DNA of 44,509 nucleotides. Origin: a virus. The position numbers and the translations under genes were made by a program. Of the stretch, positions 7,108 through 14,644 are shown piece by piece. The DNA lies in IMG/VR virus record IMGVR_UViG_3300045747_000570, positions 1 to 44,509 of that record; one strand, given 5' to 3'. Position 1 is the first letter of the stretch. Each line of letters starts with the position of its first letter. A model generated the notes under the pieces. The model saw nothing but the letters and a program-made list of their open reading frames with translations, ran no database searches and was not told the origin of the DNA.

Positions 7108-8028
7108 ATGAATTTATCAATTAATAAAGAATTCCAAGACCTGATACCACCTTTATCTGCTGAAGAGCTGGTTGGCTTGGAACAAAGTATACTAACAGAA
7201 GGATGTAGAGAACCGATAGTAGTATGGAATAACACGATTATCGATGGGCATCATCGTTATACCATCTGCTGTAAACACAATATTCCTTTTGAAACTCGCC
7301 AGATCAAAGGTCTAGAGAGTGAGTTAGACGTAAAGCTCTGGATGATTAACAACCAGTTTAGTAGGCGTAATCTAAGCACATCAACAAGATTAGAGTTAGC
7401 TTATAGATTCAAGGAGTTCGAAGCTGAGAAAGCTAAGAGTAGACAAGGTGCTAGGAATGATTTAGTTGATGCAGATTCGAACATTAGTACACTAGTGTAC
7501 ACAAGTTCAGCAAAAGAAACTGGTGGTCGTGCTTTAGAAGCTATTGCAAAAATGGCAAACGTAGGTCATATGACAGCTTTTCAGTACGATAAAATTCAAC
7601 AGCAAGGAACTGAAGAGCAAAAAGAAGAAGTGGCAACTGGGAATTCTAGCATTAAGAAAGTCTATACCCAAATTCAGAAAGCTAAACAGCCACAAAAGAA
7701 TAAAACTTCGTATTGGGTAAAAGGTAAGTTTACCACGGTTGTACAACAGCATATTACTAGTATTTACAACTTACTTGCTGATCACAAAGATTTGATAGAT
7801 ATCAATTATTGGGTTGGGCATAGCTCACTCGGCGATAATGAAAACTTTCTAGCTCCTGTCTATAAAATTCACAACCAAAAGATTCTGGTAACAAAGAATT
7901 TAAACCAACTATCAGAATCGGTAGATGATCTAGAAATACTTGCTAACCAATGTAAAAACTTAGTTTTGATAGAAACGAAAAAAGATAAAAAGTTTGCTAA
8001 GCAATATGAGAAATATTATTCAAATTAG
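7108..8028 (+). CDS. ParB-like protein, paralogue of the MT-A70 fusion N-terminus
   Basis: In this 306-residue protein the first 90 residues nearly repeat the protein at 1287 (IPPLSAEELVGLEQSI, EGCREPIVV, DGHHRY). This gives the same ParB/Srx module with the GHHR phosphate-binding motif. The helical middle is partly shared. The C-terminal ~110 residues have no methylase motif and no recognised family (YWVGHSSLGDNENFLAPVYK onward). It therefore looks like a domain-swapped or methylase-less paralogue. It precedes a third ParB-type gene by 12 nt. A role in DNA positioning, transcription control or partition is possible; true ParB HTH features are not clear. Confidence 0.75.
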   Translation: MNLSINKEFQDLIPPLSAEELVGLEQSILTEGCREPIVVWNNTIIDGHHRYTICCKHNIPFETRQIKGLESELDVKLWMINNQFSRRNLSTSTRLELAYRFKEFEAEKAKSRQGARNDLVDADSNISTLVYTSSAKETGGRALEAIAKMANVGHMTAFQYDKIQQQGTEEQKEEVATGNSSIKKVYTQIQKAKQPQKNKTSYWVKGKFTTVVQQHITSIYNLLADHKDLIDINYWVGHSSLGDNENFLAPVYKIHNQKILVTKNLNQLSESVDDLEILANQCKNLVLIETKKDKKFAKQYEKYYSN

Positions 8029-8040
8029 AAACAGTATCCT

Positions 8041-9261
8041 ATGAAACCAATTATGGATCAATTAAAATGGCAAGCCGTTAATATCAGGCTATCCCAGTTA
8101 AAGGAATACTCCGATAATCCTAGAAAAATAACTACTGAACTTTTGGAAAAATTAGCATCCCATATAAGTGAGGATGGATACCACCAAAGAATTATAGTAG
8201 ATAGCGATTATACGATTATTGGTGGGCATCAACGCAAGAAGGCTTTGTATATGGCTGGTTATGATGATGATAATGAGATTGAAGTATTAATGCCTAATAG
8301 GAAACTATCTGCAGAGGAAGTCGATAGACTAAATATTAGGGATAACTTAAGTTTTGGTGAATATGATTTTGATATCCTGACAGAGCGCTTTGATATGGAA
8401 GATTTAGTGTCTTTTGGTATGGATAAGGATTTGCTGACACCTATTTTTGATACAATGACTCTAGATGGAATAGGGGAGGAAGAGGCAATCGATTTGCCGG
8501 AAGAGCCTACTTCTAAATTAGGTGATGTGTATATTTTAGGTAATCATCGCTTAATGTGTGGAGATAGTACTAATGCTGACCATGTAACCAAGTTGTTAGA
8601 TGGAAGCAACCCAATACTCATGGTAACCGATCCTCCGTACGGCGTAAATTATGAGCCTGATTGGAGAGAGAAAGTAGGCAAAGGAGCTAGGAACACAGGT
8701 AAAGTGCTAAACGATGATAGGTATGACTGGAGCGAGGCATATTCTTTGTTTAGCGGCGATATTGCTTATGTATGGCATTCATCTATTTACACTCACAAAT
8801 TTGCGGAAAGCATAGAAAAATGTGGGTTTGACCTAGTTAACCTTATTATTTGGAATAAACAGCATTTTGTATTAAGCAGGGGTGATTATCATGGTAAGCA
8901 TGAGCCTTTATGGTATGCCGTGAGAAAAGGTCAAAAAATTAGACATAATTGGCAAGGTAAACGTGACCAGACCACAGTATGGGATATTGATAATAATAAT
9001 TACGGCGCAAAAACAAAGGAAGAGCAAACAGGGCATGGTACACAAAAGCCTCTTGAATGTATGTTAAGACCTATTCTTAATAACTCAAAAGAAGGTGAGA
9101 GCGTTTATGATCCATTTGGCGGTAGTGGAACAACGTTAATCGCTTGTGAGAAGTCGAAGCGTAATTGTTATATGATGGAATTGTCTCCGGCTTATGTAGA
9201 TGTGATTATTAAAAGATGGGAGAATAGCACAAATCAAAAAGCAGTTTTGGTGAATGAATAA
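8041..9261 (+). CDS. ParB-like domain fused to a beta-class DNA methyltransferase
   Basis: Of 406 residues, 15-100 form a ParB-like domain (PRKITTELLEKLASHI, then GGHQRKKAL at 61-69). Residues about 160-395 are an N4-cytosine/N6-adenine methylase. The catalytic DPPY lies at 197-200 and the SAM-binding DPFGGSGTT at 357-365. DPPY before the SAM motif is the beta-class order. The ParB-methylase architecture is common in phages and mobile elements. The reaction is SAM-dependent methylation of an exocyclic amino group; the target sequence cannot be read. It overlaps the next gene by 8 nt. Host restriction avoidance or an epigenetic switch is the likely role. Confidence 0.88.
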   Translation: MKPIMDQLKWQAVNIRLSQLKEYSDNPRKITTELLEKLASHISEDGYHQRIIVDSDYTIIGGHQRKKALYMAGYDDDNEIEVLMPNRKLSAEEVDRLNIRDNLSFGEYDFDILTERFDMEDLVSFGMDKDLLTPIFDTMTLDGIGEEEAIDLPEEPTSKLGDVYILGNHRLMCGDSTNADHVTKLLDGSNPILMVTDPPYGVNYEPDWREKVGKGARNTGKVLNDDRYDWSEAYSLFSGDIAYVWHSSIYTHKFAESIEKCGFDLVNLIIWNKQHFVLSRGDYHGKHEPLWYAVRKGQKIRHNWQGKRDQTTVWDIDNNNYGAKTKEEQTGHGTQKPLECMLRPILNNSKEGESVYDPFGGSGTTLIACEKSKRNCYMMELSPAYVDVIIKRWENSTNQKAVLVNE

Positions 9262-9883
9262 AAAGATAATCTTAACTGATGAGCAAATAGCCCAAGTAGA
9301 AGCACTAGCAGCTTATTTGTCTATAGACGAGATCGCTGACTATTTAAGTATTTCATCAAGAAGTTTCTACGAAATTAAGCATCGTCAGCCAGAAGTACTT
9401 GCAGCCTACAAGAGGGGTGCCGCAAAGGCTTGTAGCTTTGTTGGTTCAACGCTTATGGGGTTTATCAGAGAGAAAGAAAACACTGCAAGTAAATTAAATG
9501 CCGCTACCTTTTACCTTAGAACGAAAGGAAAATGGGCTGCTGAACCTAAAAATGATAATCAACCATTTTTTTTGACAATGTCTAATGAACAAACGCCTGA
9601 AGAAATATTCAACACAGGTTTTAGCGCATTTAACGAAGGTCAAATAGATTTTTCGCAGATGCAACAAGTTAATAGTTTAGCTATAGCCAAGAAAAATATA
9701 CAAAGCAATGTGTCGGATGTGGACAAAGCGGAACATGAGCAGATAGATAGAGAAGAAACTTATAAGAAGGCTATAGAAATTAACAAAGCGGTAAATAATC
9801 TAATAAGCTTAAAAGCAAGTAGCGACGCTGCTGAAGCGAAAAATAACGGCCCCAAAAAAGCCAATAAAAAGCAAGAAAATTAA
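9254..9883 (+). CDS. HTH protein, candidate small terminase subunit
   Basis: In this 209-residue protein, residues about 20-60 (AYLSIDEIADYLSISSRSFY, then EIKHRQPEVLAAYKRGAAKA) have the helix-turn-helix plus long-helix arrangement of phage small terminases. They are followed by ASKLNAATFYLRTKGKWAAE, a segment seen at the same place in that family. The C-terminus is low-complexity and Lys-rich. It overlaps the upstream methylase gene by 8 nt and is 6.2 kb from the large terminase, which is unusual but known. No other TerS candidate is visible. A general HTH regulator is the alternative. Confidence 0.55.
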   Translation: MNKKIILTDEQIAQVEALAAYLSIDEIADYLSISSRSFYEIKHRQPEVLAAYKRGAAKACSFVGSTLMGFIREKENTASKLNAATFYLRTKGKWAAEPKNDNQPFFLTMSNEQTPEEIFNTGFSAFNEGQIDFSQMQQVNSLAIAKKNIQSNVSDVDKAEHEQIDREETYKKAIEINKAVNNLISLKASSDAAEAKNNGPKKANKKQEN

Positions 9884-9891
9884 GAATCAAA

Positions 9892-9940
9892 CTAACTATG
9901 TTATAATTGCTTAGAAGCAGTAAATATATCAATTAGTTAG
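9892..9940 (+). promoter_or_regulatory. Extended -10 promoter of the C5 methylase gene, flanked by inverted arms
   Basis: TG at 9899-9900 and TATAAT at 9902-9907 form a perfect extended -10. CTAACTA (9892-9898) and TAGTTAG (9934-9940) are inverted copies on either side of the start region, a possible operator. An AGGA ribosome site at about 9938 is 5 nt before the ATG at 9948. Confidence 0.5.
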
Positions 9941-9947
9941 GAAGGAG

Positions 9948-10829
9948 ATGCTTAAAAAATCATTATCAGTGTTTGATATTTTCTCAGGTATAGGTGGATT
10001 TTCTCTCGGGCTAGAAAAAGCAGGAATGCAAACAGTGGCTTTTTGTGAGATTAATCCTTTCTGCCAGAAGATATTAAAGAAACATTGGACATCTGTTCCG
10101 GTATTTTCTGATGTTACTGCATTAACAAAAGAAGATCTTACTGATTTGCCAAAAATTGATGTGATTGCAGGAGGCTTTCCTTGTCAGGATATTTCTTGTG
10201 CAGGCAAACAGATTGGCATCAGTGGCAAGCGATCAGGTCTTTGGAAAGAATTTAGGAGATTAATTGATGCAATCAAACCAAGTTACGCAATTATCGAGAA
10301 TGTGGCAAACCTTCGGAGTAAGGGACTTATCACAGTCCTGCAAGATTTATGGGAGATCGGGTATGATGCAGAATGGCATTGCATACCAGCTTCTGCCCTT
10401 GGTGCGCTTCATAGGCGAGATAGGATATGGATTATTGCCTACCCCGCTTGCGTCAGTAGGCAGCGATTGTCCTGCGAACAGAAGAAGACACAGTCCATGT
10501 TTGGAGACGATTGTAAAAATGCTGCCAACACCGACTGCCAGAGATTACAAGGACACGGGAGATTTGAAGAAATTAGCCCAATATGTAAACAAGAGCAGGT
10601 TAGCTTGTACCATCGCACACGAGGAGCTATGCAATGGGGAGCGGAACCAGAATCAATACCAAGGTTAAAAGATGATCGTCTAAATCCTGATTGGGTAGAA
10701 TGGCTTATGGGCTTTCCAAGTAGCTGGACAGAAGACGGAAGTCGTAGACAGCGTCTTGCAGCTTTAGGTAATGCGGTTGTACCATTAATTCCAGAGTTTT
10801 TAGGAACAGCTATTATGAATAGTAAATAA
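9948..10829 (+). CDS. DNA (cytosine-5) methyltransferase
   Basis: The 293-residue enzyme has motif I FDIFSGIGGFS (9-19), catalytic motif IV GGFPCQ (75-80, nucleophile C79), motif VI ENV (117-119), motif VIII RRDRIWII (156-163) and motif X QRLAALGNAVVP (268-279). It transfers a methyl group from SAM to cytosine C5. The variable target-recognition stretch is about 163-250. In that stretch the +1 frame reads LLPTPLAS and LPTPTARDYKDTG, phrases well known from the same region of other phage C5 methylases, while the open frame itself reads ANTDCQRLQGHGR, also of a methylase-like type. This suggests past compensating frameshifts. The gene has its own promoter. No partner nuclease lies alongside. 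Confidence 0.88.
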   Translation: MLKKSLSVFDIFSGIGGFSLGLEKAGMQTVAFCEINPFCQKILKKHWTSVPVFSDVTALTKEDLTDLPKIDVIAGGFPCQDISCAGKQIGISGKRSGLWKEFRRLIDAIKPSYAIIENVANLRSKGLITVLQDLWEIGYDAEWHCIPASALGALHRRDRIWIIAYPACVSRQRLSCEQKKTQSMFGDDCKNAANTDCQRLQGHGRFEEISPICKQEQVSLYHRTRGAMQWGAEPESIPRLKDDRLNPDWVEWLMGFPSSWTEDGSRRQRLAALGNAVVPLIPEFLGTAIMNSK

Positions 10830-10852
10830 ACAAATATTTATTACAATATATC

Positions 10853-10880
10853 TTTACTTCTTTTAACAAACATATATACT
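10853..10880 (+). promoter_or_regulatory. Promoter of the partition pair
   Basis: TTTACT (10853-10858) and TATACT (10875-10880) are separated by 16 nt, upstream of the ATG at 10906. Near-matches to the heptad TTTAACT of the right-end array occur here (TTTAACA at 10862-10868 and CTTAACT at 10879-10885), which would suit self-repression by the RHH partner. Confidence 0.45.
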
Positions 10881-10905
10881 TAACTTTGAATAAAGATAGG
10901 TATAT

Positions 10906-11529
10906 ATGAAAATCATAGCAATATTAAACCAAAAAGGCGGCGTAGGAAAAACCACATTGGCTACAAACATTGCGACTAAACTTCACTTAAATGGTTCAAA
11001 AGTACTACTTATAGACTCTGATCCGCAGGGTTCTGCAAGAGATTGGCACGCTGCTGGTAATAGTGAGATAGCAGTTGTAGGAATAGATAGACCGACTCTT
11101 GAAAAGGACGTAAAGAAAATAGCCGGTGATTTTGATTGGATTATCATAGACGGCGCACCTCAATTAACAGACATGGCTATTTCGGCAATTAAAAGCGCAG
11201 ATCTTGTAATTATTCCAGTGCAACCTTCTCCATATGATATATGGGCATCTGAGGATCTTGTAGATATAATCAAACATAGGCAGCAACTTACCGATGGTAA
11301 TCCTAAATCATATTTTTGCATTAGTAGAAAAATAAGTACTACCTCTTTAGGTAGCGAAGTAATAGAAGCTTTGCAAGGATATTCCTTACCGATAATGAAA
11401 AGTTTCACATGTCAGAGAATAGTATACGCTAAATCGGCAGCAGAAGGTCAGACAGTTTTTGATACTACTAATAATGATGCGATATACGAGATCACAAACA
11501 TAGTAAATGAGATAAAAGAAATAATATGA
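10906..11529 (+). CDS. parA: ParA/ParF-type partition ATPase
   Basis: This 207-residue protein has the deviant Walker A motif KGGVGKTT (10-17), LLIDSDPQG (34-42) and the hydrophobic Walker B strand IIIDGAP (79-85). It lacks an N-terminal HTH, so it is a short type Ib (ParF-like) ATPase. These proteins move plasmid or prophage copies along the nucleoid when paired with a small centromere-binding protein. The gene directly overlaps (4 nt) a ribbon-helix-helix protein of the right kind. Presence of the pair argues that the phage is, or was, kept as a low-copy plasmid. Confidence 0.9.
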   Translation: MKIIAILNQKGGVGKTTLATNIATKLHLNGSKVLLIDSDPQGSARDWHAAGNSEIAVVGIDRPTLEKDVKKIAGDFDWIIIDGAPQLTDMAISAIKSADLVIIPVQPSPYDIWASEDLVDIIKHRQQLTDGNPKSYFCISRKISTTSLGSEVIEALQGYSLPIMKSFTCQRIVYAKSAAEGQTVFDTTNNDAIYEITNIVNEIKEII

Positions 11530-11726
11530 GTAAATTAAAATCAGGTCGTCCTTCGGTAAATAAAGAGAAAGCTCTTAAACAATTAGAAGATAAAAACGAT
11601 ATCACGAAAATGAACATTAATATTCAAAAAAAGTTCCATAAAGATATTAAGCGCTATGCATTAGAGAGTGATATAACAATTACTGAATTGATACATAAAG
11701 CTTTACAAGAGTATATGAGTAAATAA
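11526..11726 (+). CDS. ParG-like ribbon-helix-helix centromere-binding protein
   Basis: This 66-residue protein has a flexible basic N-terminus (1-25, KLKSGRPSVNKEKALKQL), which in ParG carries the arginine-finger-like segment that stimulates the ATPase. Residues about 27-66 are a ribbon-helix-helix: a beta-strand KMNINIQ, then helices KKFHKDIKRYALES and TITELIHKALQEYM. The ATGA overlap with the ParA gene and the size fit the ParFG family. It should bind a centromere and its own promoter as dimers. Heptad repeats at 43874-43927 are the best centromere candidate in the window. Confidence 0.7.
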   Translation: MSKLKSGRPSVNKEKALKQLEDKNDITKMNINIQKKFHKDIKRYALESDITITELIHKALQEYMSK

Positions 11727-11738
11727 ATATATAAACCT

Positions 11739-11906
11739 ATGAACATTATAAACCAAATAACTGAATTAAATAATGAACTATCTAGTTTTGTTGAGGAACT
11801 AACTCCTGATAATTTAATAAACAACAAAAAACAAATCAGTAACACATTAGCTTATTTAATAGAAAGCATGAATGAATTATCAAACTCATTAGATGAATTA
11901 GAATGA
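11739..11906 (+). CDS. Small acidic coiled-coil ORF
   Basis: ATG at 11739 opens a 55-residue frame (MNIINQITELNNELSSFVEE to NSLDELE) that ends in an ATGA overlap with the next gene at 11903. It is almost all acidic amphipathic helix with Leu and Ile repeats, suggesting a coiled coil. It lies 12 nt after the RHH gene. No family is recognised. The 4-nt overlap supports it being translated. Confidence 0.45.
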   Translation: MNIINQITELNNELSSFVEELTPDNLINNKKQISNTLAYLIESMNELSNSLDELE

Positions 11907-12151
11907 AAAATAAATTAGAAACAAAAATAATAGATTCATATTTAAACAAAGAAATAACTTGTTTGGAAAAAGAAATGGCTATGTTGGTCTTAAGCGATGT
12001 AGGAATAGATGAAAATATTGGTTTAGAAGAAGCGTTTAGTCATCTAATAGATGGGGCGCGGATTTCTTATTCTAATCTAGCGCAAGAATACACAAAAGAA
12101 CAGTTAGATGATATGGCTGTTTTTGTTGCGAACACTAGAGATGGTAAATGA
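11903..12151 (+). CDS. Hypothetical protein
   Basis: This 82-residue, mostly helical acidic protein ends YTKEQLDDMAVFVANTRDGK. It is translated from an ATGA overlap with the preceding small ORF. No domain is recognised. It closes the ParFG-led group, and a new promoter follows at 12159. Confidence 0.45.
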   Translation: MKNKLETKIIDSYLNKEITCLEKEMAMLVLSDVGIDENIGLEEAFSHLIDGARISYSNLAQEYTKEQLDDMAVFVANTRDGK

Positions 12152-12158
12152 ATCTTCT

Positions 12159-12186
12159 TTGGACAAAAGAACATAGGTATTATAAA
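12159..12186 (+). promoter_or_regulatory. Probable sigma70-type promoter
   Basis: TTGGAC (12159-12164) and TATAAA (12181-12186) are spaced by 16 nt, upstream of the gene at 12223. The 71-nt gap holds no ORF. The match is close to consensus, but AT-rich DNA makes chance matches common. Confidence 0.45.
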
Positions 12187-12222
12187 TAGTATATAAGTAA
12201 ACAAATATATAGAGAGAACCCA

Positions 12223-12462
12223 ATGGATCCAATGGACAATAACGAATTAGATGCAGCCATAATGGAGGCTTTAGAACCTATATTAAGATCAATAGGAGCA
12301 ACCTTTGTAGCAGTAACCATTCAAAACAAGGATAATTTTGCTCATGGTGTAACGGGAACTACTCCTTTAGTGAAAGATGACGTACCTTTTGAAGCTACAA
12401 AAAAAATATTTATAGAGCTACTAGAGAATCACATTAAAATGTTAAAAAAACCATATAATTAA
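12223..12462 (+). CDS. Hypothetical protein
   Basis: In this 79-residue acidic protein the middle (SIGATFVAVTIQNKDNFAHG) looks like beta-strands flanked by helices, compatible with a small alpha/beta fold. AGAGAG precedes the start. A second ATG lies four codons in (12232). No family is recognised. It is the first of a short run of unknown genes ending in the WGR and HTH proteins. Confidence 0.5.
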   Translation: MDPMDNNELDAAIMEALEPILRSIGATFVAVTIQNKDNFAHGVTGTTPLVKDDVPFEATKKIFIELLENHIKMLKKPYN

Positions 12463-12472
12463 AGCTAATTGA

Positions 12473-12919
12473 ATGAATAAAAAAAATCTAGAAAGAACCC
12501 TGCAAATCATAAAAGAATTTAAAGGAAATGTTGAATGGACAGGAACAATTGATGATGATGGAATATCATGCGATCCTTTAATATTATTACAATATGAAAA
12601 AGCAGGAAAAGTTATTAATGGAGATGCGAAAGAATATATAAGACAAAATGAACCAGACTTATTTAAGTTAATAGATGAAGATTTTATTGTCTTATCAGAA
12701 AAAATAAACAACTCTTTAACACCAAAGGTTACACCAATAGATTTAGACGCATTAAAAAATAAATGCCCAGAAATTTTCGAGGACAATCCTTTCCTTAACA
12801 AAGAACCTGATTTTATTAAAGGAGATGAATGTTGGTATAAAGGAAAGATTACAAAGGATGGGCAACAATCATGGAATGTCCAATCACTTTCTAATTATTT
12901 AAAGCAAAAAGGGAATTAA
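12473..12919 (+). CDS. Hypothetical protein
   Basis: This 148-residue acidic protein has no recognised domain. The C-terminal part (GDECWYKGKITKDGQQSWNV) looks like a beta-hairpin. It ends one base before the WGR gene, so the two are almost certainly co-translated. No function is proposed. Confidence 0.45.
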   Translation: MNKKNLERTLQIIKEFKGNVEWTGTIDDDGISCDPLILLQYEKAGKVINGDAKEYIRQNEPDLFKLIDEDFIVLSEKINNSLTPKVTPIDLDALKNKCPEIFEDNPFLNKEPDFIKGDECWYKGKITKDGQQSWNVQSLSNYLKQKGN

Positions 12920-13126
12920 ATGACCTTGTCCTGGAAAAAGAATACAAGATATTACAAGCTATTTGAGCAAGCGACTTTGTTTGGGACAATAGATGTAATT
13001 TGTGTCTGGGGTAGGATAGGAGGGAATTTTGGTGGCTATAAAGTAATCTCTTGTGATACTGACCAAGATGTTGAGCTTACCGTAAATAGTATAAAAAAGC
13101 GTAGGCAATACAGAGGATATAAATAA
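12920..13126 (+). CDS. WGR-domain protein
   Basis: This 68-residue protein consists of a single WGR domain: RYYKLFEQATLFGTIDVICV leads to the signature WGRIGG (30-35) and then a Gly/Lys-rich strand and the closing helix. WGR domains bind nucleic acid; they are best known next to PARP catalytic domains and as stand-alone proteins in alphaproteobacteria and their mobile elements. The sequence shows no catalytic part. Its gene abuts the upstream one and lies 11 nt before the HTH gene. Confidence 0.8.
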   Translation: MTLSWKKNTRYYKLFEQATLFGTIDVICVWGRIGGNFGGYKVISCDTDQDVELTVNSIKKRRQYRGYK

Positions 13127-13137
13127 AACTAATCGCA

Positions 13138-13653
13138 ATGACATTATCTAAAATTTGGGATTACGATCCACAAGAGATGCAAAAACTTTTAGATGACGGA
13201 GTACCGAGAAAAGAGATTGCCGCAAAATTAAAAGTTAGTATTCCAAGCGTACGTAATTTTATTTTGAAACACAAGCTAAACTGGCGTGTGAAAACTGGAC
13301 AACAAAAATCTGAAATTTATAATTATGATCCCAAAGAAATAGAAGATTTATTGAACAAGGTTCCAAGACACAGGCTTTGTAAAGACTTAGGGATCTCTAT
13401 ACAAGGCTTAGAAAATTATATTAAACTTCATCAAATACAGTATACAGCTCCTCCTAAAACCAGAAGAAGAGTGATTAGATATTCGAAACCAAAACCTAAA
13501 AACATCGAAGAAGTACATTCTAAACCTAAAAGAATTGGGGTTGACAATTCTGTTCACATTGAAGTCAAAAACCCTTTCGCACTATTTAAGGAAGAATTTG
13601 AGAAAAGGAAGAAGGCGAGGATGATACAAGAGTTAAAAGATGGATATTATTAA
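13138..13653 (+). CDS. Double helix-turn-helix protein
   Basis: The 171-residue protein carries two repeated HTH units: WDYDPQEMQKLLDDGVPRKE followed by IAAKLKVSIPSVRNFILKHK, and YNYDPKEIEDLLNKVPRHRL followed by CKDLGISIQGLENYIKLHQI. Each begins with the YDP(Q/K)E motif, so the second is a diverged copy of the first. A basic linker (TRRRVIRYSKPKPK) and a charged C-terminal helix follow. A DNA-binding regulator or early-late switch protein is likely from structure and from its position just before a 360-nt intergenic region with a strong promoter. Confidence 0.6.
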   Translation: MTLSKIWDYDPQEMQKLLDDGVPRKEIAAKLKVSIPSVRNFILKHKLNWRVKTGQQKSEIYNYDPKEIEDLLNKVPRHRLCKDLGISIQGLENYIKLHQIQYTAPPKTRRRVIRYSKPKPKNIEEVHSKPKRIGVDNSVHIEVKNPFALFKEEFEKRKKARMIQELKDGYY

Positions 13654-14013
13654 AGATATTGCCAAATATTAAGAGGAAAGATAAGTAAGCATACCCTTGT
13701 TGTAACTAAATTTACTATTTAATACAAGTATACTTATATTATTTTACATATTTAGTTCTTTTATAATAATTAAACCGCTAATTTTAGATATTTAGATCAA
13801 AGAAAGACTGTATCAGAAAAATCTGATTCTTACACTTAGAACCCAATAAGTAATAATTGAGGTTGTATGTGTCAAGTTAGGTGTAGCCACTTGACAACTA
13901 AAAACCCCATGACTCTCTTATGTAAAGCAAGGTGAGGTCATTGTTTAATTGACATTACGTGAAGCAAGTTATATACTCAATCTAACAATATTAAATTTAT
14001 TATACGAGTAGTA
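13654..14013. promoter_or_regulatory. 360-nt non-coding region with a hairpin and a strong promoter
   Basis: No ORF is visible here. GTCAAGT (13871-13877) and ACTTGAC (13889-13895) form a 7-bp stem with an 11-nt loop, with partly pairing flanks (GTTGT and ACAAC). At the downstream end lies the promoter described separately. The first ~150 nt are very AT-rich. The hairpin could be a regulatory leader or an operator. Confidence 0.45.
13949..13977 (+). promoter_or_regulatory. Near-perfect sigma70 promoter
   Basis: TTGACA (13949-13954) and TATACT (13972-13977) are spaced by 17 nt, the best promoter match in the window. The start point would be about 13984, giving a leader of some 30 nt before the ATG at 14014. 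Confidence 0.7.
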
Positions 14014-14616
14014 ATGATAAGCGAAGGATGGTGGTTTTCCGCAGGTATGCTTTTTTGTACCATAGCAATAGCTTATTACACTAGAATAACATCTCAATAT
14101 GCCGAATTGCAGTATTCAATTAGCAACGAAGCAAGGAAAGATGGTTTGTTTAAGCTAAGATATAAGTTACACTATGATATCGTGCTTTTTATCCAAAAGG
14201 AATTAAAAATGGTTGATTCTGCTATACATCTAAATTTGAGAGATGAAACAGTTAGGGCTAGCATGTGTGATTATCGAGTCTACGAGGGAGATGTACAATA
14301 TTTGACAACTAAAGCTAGAAGGCTATTTGGTGATGATGAATTAGCTAAATTTCTAGAAACAAAACTTATGGATAGTTCTTTTTCCTGTAGTAAAGGAGGT
14401 AGAAAACTCGAAGATGATAAACTCAAACTTGAAGAATATGAAAGCAAAATCAGAAATGCTGAAAATGATTTGATGCGAGAGCAAGTCATTACTGAGCGTG
14501 AGCGATACTATAAAAAACAAAATGATGATATGCAACGCAAAAAAGAGCAAGATTATTGGTGGACTCCAAATGAAGAATTTAATGCTCAATTTGAGAAATA
14601 TCTAAAACTTAAATAA
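14014..14616 (+). CDS. Membrane-anchored coiled-coil protein
   Basis: This is a 200-residue protein. Residues about 4-22 (EGWWFSAGMLFCTIAIAYYT) form one N-terminal membrane span, followed by a long charged helical domain with coiled-coil character at 130-180 (KLKLEEYESKIRNAENDLMR). It is driven by a near-consensus promoter with a short leader, suggesting strong or constitutive expression, possibly from the dormant prophage. No family is recognised. A superinfection-exclusion or membrane-sensor role is a guess from topology. Confidence 0.55.
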   Translation: MISEGWWFSAGMLFCTIAIAYYTRITSQYAELQYSISNEARKDGLFKLRYKLHYDIVLFIQKELKMVDSAIHLNLRDETVRASMCDYRVYEGDVQYLTTKARRLFGDDELAKFLETKLMDSSFSCSKGGRKLEDDKLKLEEYESKIRNAENDLMREQVITERERYYKKQNDDMQRKKEQDYWWTPNEEFNAQFEKYLKLK

Positions 14617-14644
14617 ACATTCAATCAATTAAAAAAATACAAAT

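Noticed and set aside
7108-8028. True ParB partner of the ParA at 10906
   Set aside because: It lies 3 kb away among methylases and is a copy of a methylase-fused module; the overlapping RHH protein is the fitting partner for this short ParA type.
10264-10668. Independent 134-residue gene overlapping the C5 methylase
   Set aside because: No ribosome site, and its first half has no family-like sequence; its methylase-like second half is better explained as a frame-shifted piece of the same methylase lineage.
13871-13895. Rho-independent terminator
   Set aside because: The 7-bp stem is not followed by a T-run on either strand.
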